Assembly: GCA_038200435.1 (NCBI GenBank)
Contig: JBBPXY010000081.1
Span: 1 to 28,196 of the forward strand
Direction of reading: 5' to 3'
From: JBBPXY01 sp038200435
GTDB taxonomy: Bacteria > Actinomycetota > Thermoleophilia > Solirubrobacterales > Solirubrobacteraceae
DNA length: 28,196 nt
In this document: positions 27,871 through 28,196 of the stretch, one piece after another
Numbering within the stretch: the stretch's first letter is position 1
How the letters are laid out: each line of letters starts with the position of its first letter
Made by a program: the position numbers and the translations under genes
The notes under the pieces: generated by a model
Seen by the model: the letters and a program-made list of their open reading frames with translations, nothing else
Told to the model about the DNA's origin: nothing
Databases searched by the model: none

Positions 27871-27877
27871 GGCGGTG

Positions 27878-27883
27878 AGCCTA
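27878..27883 (-). promoter_or_regulatory. Candidate -10 box (TAGGCT)
   Basis: On the minus strand TAGGCT ends 7 nt before the GTG at 27870, in the leaderless register. Confidence 0.5.
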
Positions 27884-27897
27884 GCCGGGGAAGTCGG

Positions 27898-28196
27898 TCA
27901 GGCGGCGAGCTCGGCGACGAGCTCATCGACGCCGCCGGAGGTGACGGTCGGCTGGAGGTGATGGGCAATCGTGCGCAGCAGGCGGTGCACGGCCACGTTC
28001 TCGCTCAGCGCAGTCGCCGTGAAGCGCCGGATCCCGCGAGCCCGCGCCGCTTCGGCCAGCGCGATTGCGAGCGCAGTCCCCAGTCCCTGGCCCTGCAGCG
28101 CGTCGCCGACGACGATGGCGAACTCGGCGCTCTCGGGGTTACCGGCCAGGCGCACGAAGCGCCCGACGGCGACGATCTCGCCGACAGGCCCGCCGC
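27898..28196 (-). CDS. GNAT family N-acetyltransferase, C-terminal part (5' end outside window)
   Basis: The frame is open to the window edge, so the N-terminus is missing; the GTG at 28155 is internal because the preceding codons (GPVGEIVAVGRF) continue the fold. About 99 residues are present: FAIVVGDALQGQGLGTALAI holds the acetyl-CoA binding motif A (QGQGLG), followed by the helix AEAARARGIRRFTATALSEN and AVHRLL, typical of GNAT motif B. The last 25 residues (TVTSGGVDELVAELAA) are a C-terminal extension. It should transfer an acetyl group from acetyl-CoA to an amine; substrate unknown. It lies 27 bp upstream of the 116-residue gene on the same strand. Confidence 0.85.
   Translation of the reverse strand, partial: GGPVGEIVAVGRFVRLAGNPESAEFAIVVGDALQGQGLGTALAIALAEAARARGIRRFTATALSENVAVHRLLRTIAHHLQPTVTSGGVDELVAELAA

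Overview
The window is GC-rich (about 70% by eye), gene-dense chromosomal DNA, almost certainly from a high-GC actinobacterium. NucS in place of a MutSL-type mismatch repair gene, a fused 2-oxoglutarate dehydrogenase E2-E1 chain of the OdhA/Kgd type, GTG/TTG starts and TANNNT -10 boxes lying almost on start codons all point that way. Several small conserved families (the DUF559/AbiEi-like protein and the 119-residue gene at 22367-22726) make me favour Thermoleophilia/Solirubrobacterales, but this is inference. No tRNA, rRNA, CRISPR array, prophage or insertion sequence was seen.

Layout. 1-4282: tail of a DUF559 protein, a J-domain/TPR protein, a small membrane protein, nucS coupled to an enoyl-CoA hydratase, and a membrane-anchored conserved protein. 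4283-4531: convergent spacer with a four-arm inverted-repeat element. 4532-10072 (minus): small membrane protein, a 1497-residue 2-oxoglutarate dehydrogenase fusion, an alkyltransferase-like DNA repair protein and YjbQ. 10073-10263: tandem repeat and two hairpins. 10264-11454 (minus): FKBP lipoprotein then Nudix hydrolase. 11543-14623 (plus): coupled four-gene operon with an alkyl-DHAP synthase-like flavoprotein and a PanE-like reductase. 14620-18312 (minus): glyoxalase I, Ppx/GppA phosphatase, membrane protein, secreted lipase. 18336-20721 (plus): DUF433-like protein, glyoxalase II-like hydrolase, ABC1/UbiB kinase. 20722-20933: a second copy of the four-arm element. 20934-23946 (minus): SnoaL/MBL fusion, conserved hypothetical, pyruvate kinase. 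24006-26053 (plus): another MBL hydrolase and metF. 26050-27028: a small conserved gene and a YgjP-like metalloprotease. 27042-27542: a decayed type II toxin-antitoxin module. 27520-28196 (minus): a hypothetical gene and a partial GNAT acetyltransferase.

Most genes are metabolic housekeeping: TCA cycle (OGDH), glycolysis (Pyk), one-carbon metabolism (MetF), fatty-acid and possibly ether-lipid chemistry, aldehyde detoxification, polyphosphate/(p)ppGpp turnover and DNA repair (NucS, ATL). There is no obvious defence island or new multi-gene machine.

The most unusual signals are structural. (i) Nearly every transcription-unit start has a TANNNT box ending 6-10 nt before the start codon, implying very widespread leaderless transcription. 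(ii) In two divergent spacers the opposing -10 boxes share one TA dinucleotide, and at 18320-18329 both predicted transcripts appear leaderless. (iii) Two 120-bp elements with four similar arms and identical 62-bp periodicity lie 16 kb apart, each between convergent genes. (iv) The OGDH chain carries its own two lipoyl domains and subunit-binding domain, unlike the mycobacterial and corynebacterial enzymes. All motif positions were read by eye without database searches.
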